Shown here: piece after piece, positions 61,671 through 64,000 of the stretch | Numbering within the stretch: the first letter of the stretch is position 1 | Layout of the letters: each line of letters begins with the position of its first letter | Assembly: GCF_024168825.1 (NCBI RefSeq) | Contig: NZ_JALJWH010000001.1 | Span: 744,001-808,000, forward strand | Reading direction: 5' to 3' | DNA: 64,000 nucleotides | Source of the DNA: Paenarthrobacter sp. A20 | GTDB lineage: Bacteria > Actinomycetota > Actinomycetes > Actinomycetales > Micrococcaceae | The notes under the pieces: generated by a model | Database searches by the model: none | The model's input: the letters and a program-made list of their open reading frames with translations, nothing else | What the model was told of the DNA's origin: nothing | Made by a program: the position numbers and the translations under genes

Positions 61671-62141
61671 ATGGCGGCCATGGGGGAAACCAACCCGGCG
61701 GCACACGTCGGCCATGCCACAGCGAAGCTTGGCGTCGCATCGATGGCACAACTGGCCATCACCTATCCTTTTGTGGGCGCGGCGTGGATTGCGGCCATGC
61801 TGGCATCACCCATGATTGGCACAGCCTCAGGCGTCCTGCTCGCCATGATCCATCTTCCAATCTTTGCCATCGCCCTGGGTGTACTACTGGGCTTACCCCT
61901 GCGGCTCCATGCCCGGACCGCCCAATGGTGGATGGGAAACGGCCGCCTCTATGTCATGATCGCAGCCGCCGCGGCCGGCCTCATGATTTCCGGCTACACC
62001 CGGCGGGTCCGCCTGACAGGGGTGATTGAAGGGGTGCCCTACGACGAACTCACCCCTGACATAGGGCTGGTCCTCTGCGGCTGCTTCGTCCTCACCTTCC
62101 TGCTCGTCAACGCTTCGCTCCCGCTCCGCTGGTCTAAATAA
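61671..62141 (+). CDS. Four-segment membrane protein, unknown
   Basis: 156 residues with four predicted membrane segments (about 26-46, 52-76, 93-110, 132-150) and a short N-terminal tail. 11 bp after the CGNR gene, so probably co-transcribed. No family recognised. Confidence 0.7.
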   Translation: MAAMGETNPAAHVGHATAKLGVASMAQLAITYPFVGAAWIAAMLASPMIGTASGVLLAMIHLPIFAIALGVLLGLPLRLHARTAQWWMGNGRLYVMIAAAAAGLMISGYTRRVRLTGVIEGVPYDELTPDIGLVLCGCFVLTFLLVNASLPLRWSK

Positions 62142-62312
62142 GCAGACGGCGTCACCCTCCACCACTCTTGACATCTCGAATTGTTGGTGATGCAGATCAC
62201 TTTCGTTTTGCGTCACGATCCCTGAAATGCCCCTACCTACACCTCAGGAAAGAAAAAAGCGGCAGCCCTCAGGAAGGTCTGATCCGCCCGGGTATCAGGG
62301 AAAAGGAACTTC

Positions 62313-64000
62313 ATGCGGAAGCAGTTGGGGCACATGCGTGCTCATGTTCGAGGCAGGTTGGGTGAGAGGGCAGGGCATTCGGTGTTCGCCCTCATGGCCT
62401 CCGTGCTTCTGGTCCTGGTCGGAATGACGGCCTACGGAGTAGTCGGATCGCCAGCTACCGTATCCGCAGCCCCGGGTTCACCCGGCGTCACGCAACCGGG
62501 CATCCAAATCTACAGCGAAGACTTCTCGAACCAGAGCGCTGCCACGGCCCCGGTCCCTCTTGGCATCTACACGGGCGGTGCTGCGGCGCAGACTGAGCGC
62601 TACACCGCTGGCGCTGCCTGGTCTCCAGGTTCAGGGGCCTGCAACGGCTGGATCCTCAGGCAAGGGACTCCGGTGCCCGCTAACGGCGGTGGCATCTCCA
62701 ACAACGATCAATGCCTGCGAAACGGGGCGTTTACCCATCTCGGCAACATGGCCTTCGCCATGGGCAAATACCAGGGCATGACCGACGCGCAGGCCCGGCA
62801 AAACCAGATCCTTAGCGAATACACCAACGACCCCAGCTCAAACCAAGCCGCCGGCCTGCAGCTCCAGACCACCAAGAACAGCATCCCGACCATCGCCGGC
62901 CATTACTACGCCGTCTCGGGCATCTTCGGTGAGGCGAACTGCTTCTCCAACCATGCGAGCCAGGAATTCGCCATCCTGGTCAACGGAGTAGCCAACGTTG
63001 TTGGCACCAGCCTGGACCCTTGCGCGGACGCCAGCCGCCAAGTCATCGTGGTTGACAACACCAACTTCAGCGTGGCCAAGCTCCAGTCCGCAGCCATCCA
63101 GGTCCCACTGACCGGAACGACGCCCACGCTCGGCATCCGCGTCCGTAACCTGACTGCGACCGGCACCGGCAACGACGTCGGTTTCGACCTTCCCCAGCTG
63201 GTGGACGTCACGCCCCAGTTGGACAAAGCGTTCTCCCCCGCTTCGATCTTCCAGGGCCAGAACACAACGCTCACCTACACGGTCACCAACACTTCTGACC
63301 TGATGGCCAAAAACGGGTGGCACTTTGTCGACAATCTCCCCGCCGGCCTGACCGCCAGTGGCCCCCTCGGTGGAACCTGCGTTCGCACAGCGGGTACCGT
63401 ATCGGCCGGGACCGTTGATGTCACCGGAAACCTCGCTCAAGGCAGCGCTTCCTGCACCATCACAGTGACGGTCACCAGCAACACCCCCGGCGTCTACAAC
63501 AACTCCGGATGTGTGGCCAATACCGGCGCAGCAATCCCGGATTGCGTCAACAACTTCCCCACCATCACCGGCTTGTACTCTCCCGGCACGGCACCGTTGA
63601 CCGTTCGCCCGCTTGTGGACCTGTCCATCACCAAGGACGACAACCTGGACTCGTACACCCCGGGCCAATCCATCACCTACACGGTGGTTGTCCACAACGA
63701 CGGACCAAGCGATGCCGTCAACGCGACGTTCACTGACCCCCTGCCCGCTTCCATCCAGGGCGCTACGTGGACGTGTGCCGTCACGGCACCGGGAACAGCA
63801 ACGCTGTCCCCTACCGGCCCCACAGCCTGCAACGCGCCCAGCGGCTCAGGCAGCGTCTCCGGCACAGTCCGGATCAACACCGGTGGAACGCTGACTTACA
63901 CCATCACTGGAACCGTCGCTCCGAATACCTCCGGAACGATCTCCAACACAGCCACCATCGTGCCTGCAGCTGAGACCGCCGTGCCCAACATGCCTGGCGG
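62313..64000 (+). CDS. Secreted DUF11-repeat surface protein (3' end cut by window edge)
   Basis: ATG 62313 follows AAAAGGAAC. The frame stays open to the right edge (562 codons visible). Long signal peptide: MRKQLGHMRAHVRGRL basic start and HSVFALMASVLLVLVGMTAYGVVGSPATVSAA. An N-terminal Asn/Gln-rich jelly-roll-like region (about 50-290) is followed by DUF11 repeats (LDKAFSPASIFQGQNTTLTYTVTNTSD; LSITKDDNLDSYTPGQSITYTVVVHNDGPSDAVNATFTDPLP). Probable cell-surface or secreted structural protein; the C-terminal anchor is out of view. Confidence 0.85.
   Translation, partial: MRKQLGHMRAHVRGRLGERAGHSVFALMASVLLVLVGMTAYGVVGSPATVSAAPGSPGVTQPGIQIYSEDFSNQSAATAPVPLGIYTGGAAAQTERYTAGAAWSPGSGACNGWILRQGTPVPANGGGISNNDQCLRNGAFTHLGNMAFAMGKYQGMTDAQARQNQILSEYTNDPSSNQAAGLQLQTTKNSIPTIAGHYYAVSGIFGEANCFSNHASQEFAILVNGVANVVGTSLDPCADASRQVIVVDNTNFSVAKLQSAAIQVPLTGTTPTLGIRVRNLTATGTGNDVGFDLPQLVDVTPQLDKAFSPASIFQGQNTTLTYTVTNTSDLMAKNGWHFVDNLPAGLTASGPLGGTCVRTAGTVSAGTVDVTGNLAQGSASCTITVTVTSNTPGVYNNSGCVANTGAAIPDCVNNFPTITGLYSPGTAPLTVRPLVDLSITKDDNLDSYTPGQSITYTVVVHNDGPSDAVNATFTDPLPASIQGATWTCAVTAPGTATLSPTGPTACNAPSGSGSVSGTVRINTGGTLTYTITGTVAPNTSGTISNTATIVPAAETAVPNMPG

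Noticed and set aside
1..64000. CRISPR arrays, insertion sequences, integrases or tRNA-linked attachment sites
   Set aside because: No regularly spaced repeats, transposase or integrase reading frames, or tRNA genes were recognised on either strand.

Overview
The window is a high-GC, gene-dense chromosomal segment with many GTG and TTG starts. It carries a WXG100 protein, a CsoR-type copper repressor, a CGNR zinc-finger protein and several IclR, LysR, RpiR and Lrp regulators. This mix points to a soil actinobacterium of the Arthrobacter/Paenarthrobacter type (inferred from content, not from an alignment). No rRNA, tRNA, insertion sequence or CRISPR array was recognised. Both end genes are cut by the window edges.

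Layout. 1-13.5 kb: a secreted metzincin protease with FG-GAP repeats, a MoaD-like protein coupled to a BNR-repeat protein, a diguanylate cyclase, a PEP-mutase-family enzyme with a convergent LysR regulator, a luciferase-like oxidoreductase, and a CHAT protease coupled to a Trypco1-type protein followed by a universal stress protein. 13.8-21.3 kb: two divergent operons (PLP-dependent deaminase, D-aminoacylase-type deacetylase, KDPG aldolase and GntP permease on the minus strand; KDG kinase, IclR and RidA on the plus strand). Together they can be read as a complete route for an N-acylated amino-sugar acid such as N-acetylglucosaminate. 21.5-36.8 kb: L-serine dehydratase, an Lrp/MFS/M20 locus, a CotH-type lipoprotein, a trehalose-synthase-like GH13 protein and a polyphosphate kinase 2.

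36.8-41.2 kb is the most striking part: a probable microcin C-like (peptide-nucleotide) antibiotic cluster. A 19-codon precursor ending in Asn is followed by an attenuator-like hairpin, a ThiF/MccB-type enzyme with a TTG start, a small protein plus HTTM-type membrane protein pair, and an MFS exporter. A divergent GNAT acetyltransferase could give immunity.

41.2-54 kb: amino-sugar recovery. An RpiR/MurR-type regulator is divergent from NamZ-type and NagZ-type cell-wall glycosidases. A second operon holds an ABC sugar importer, a GH20 hexosaminidase, an IclR regulator and a rhodanese, with a DasR-like site upstream. A YdcF-family gene between them is split by a frameshift. 54.3-64 kb: a secreted beta-propeller/FG-GAP protein, a CsoR-CopZ-CopA copper operon with two operators, a DUF2277 protein, a WXG100 protein, an EamA transporter, a CGNR protein and the start of a DUF11-repeat surface protein.

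A dispersed family of four near-identical GACGTCGGCACTC-type hairpins sits just after plus-strand stop codons at 21.35, 28.87, 33.27 and 35.79 kb.
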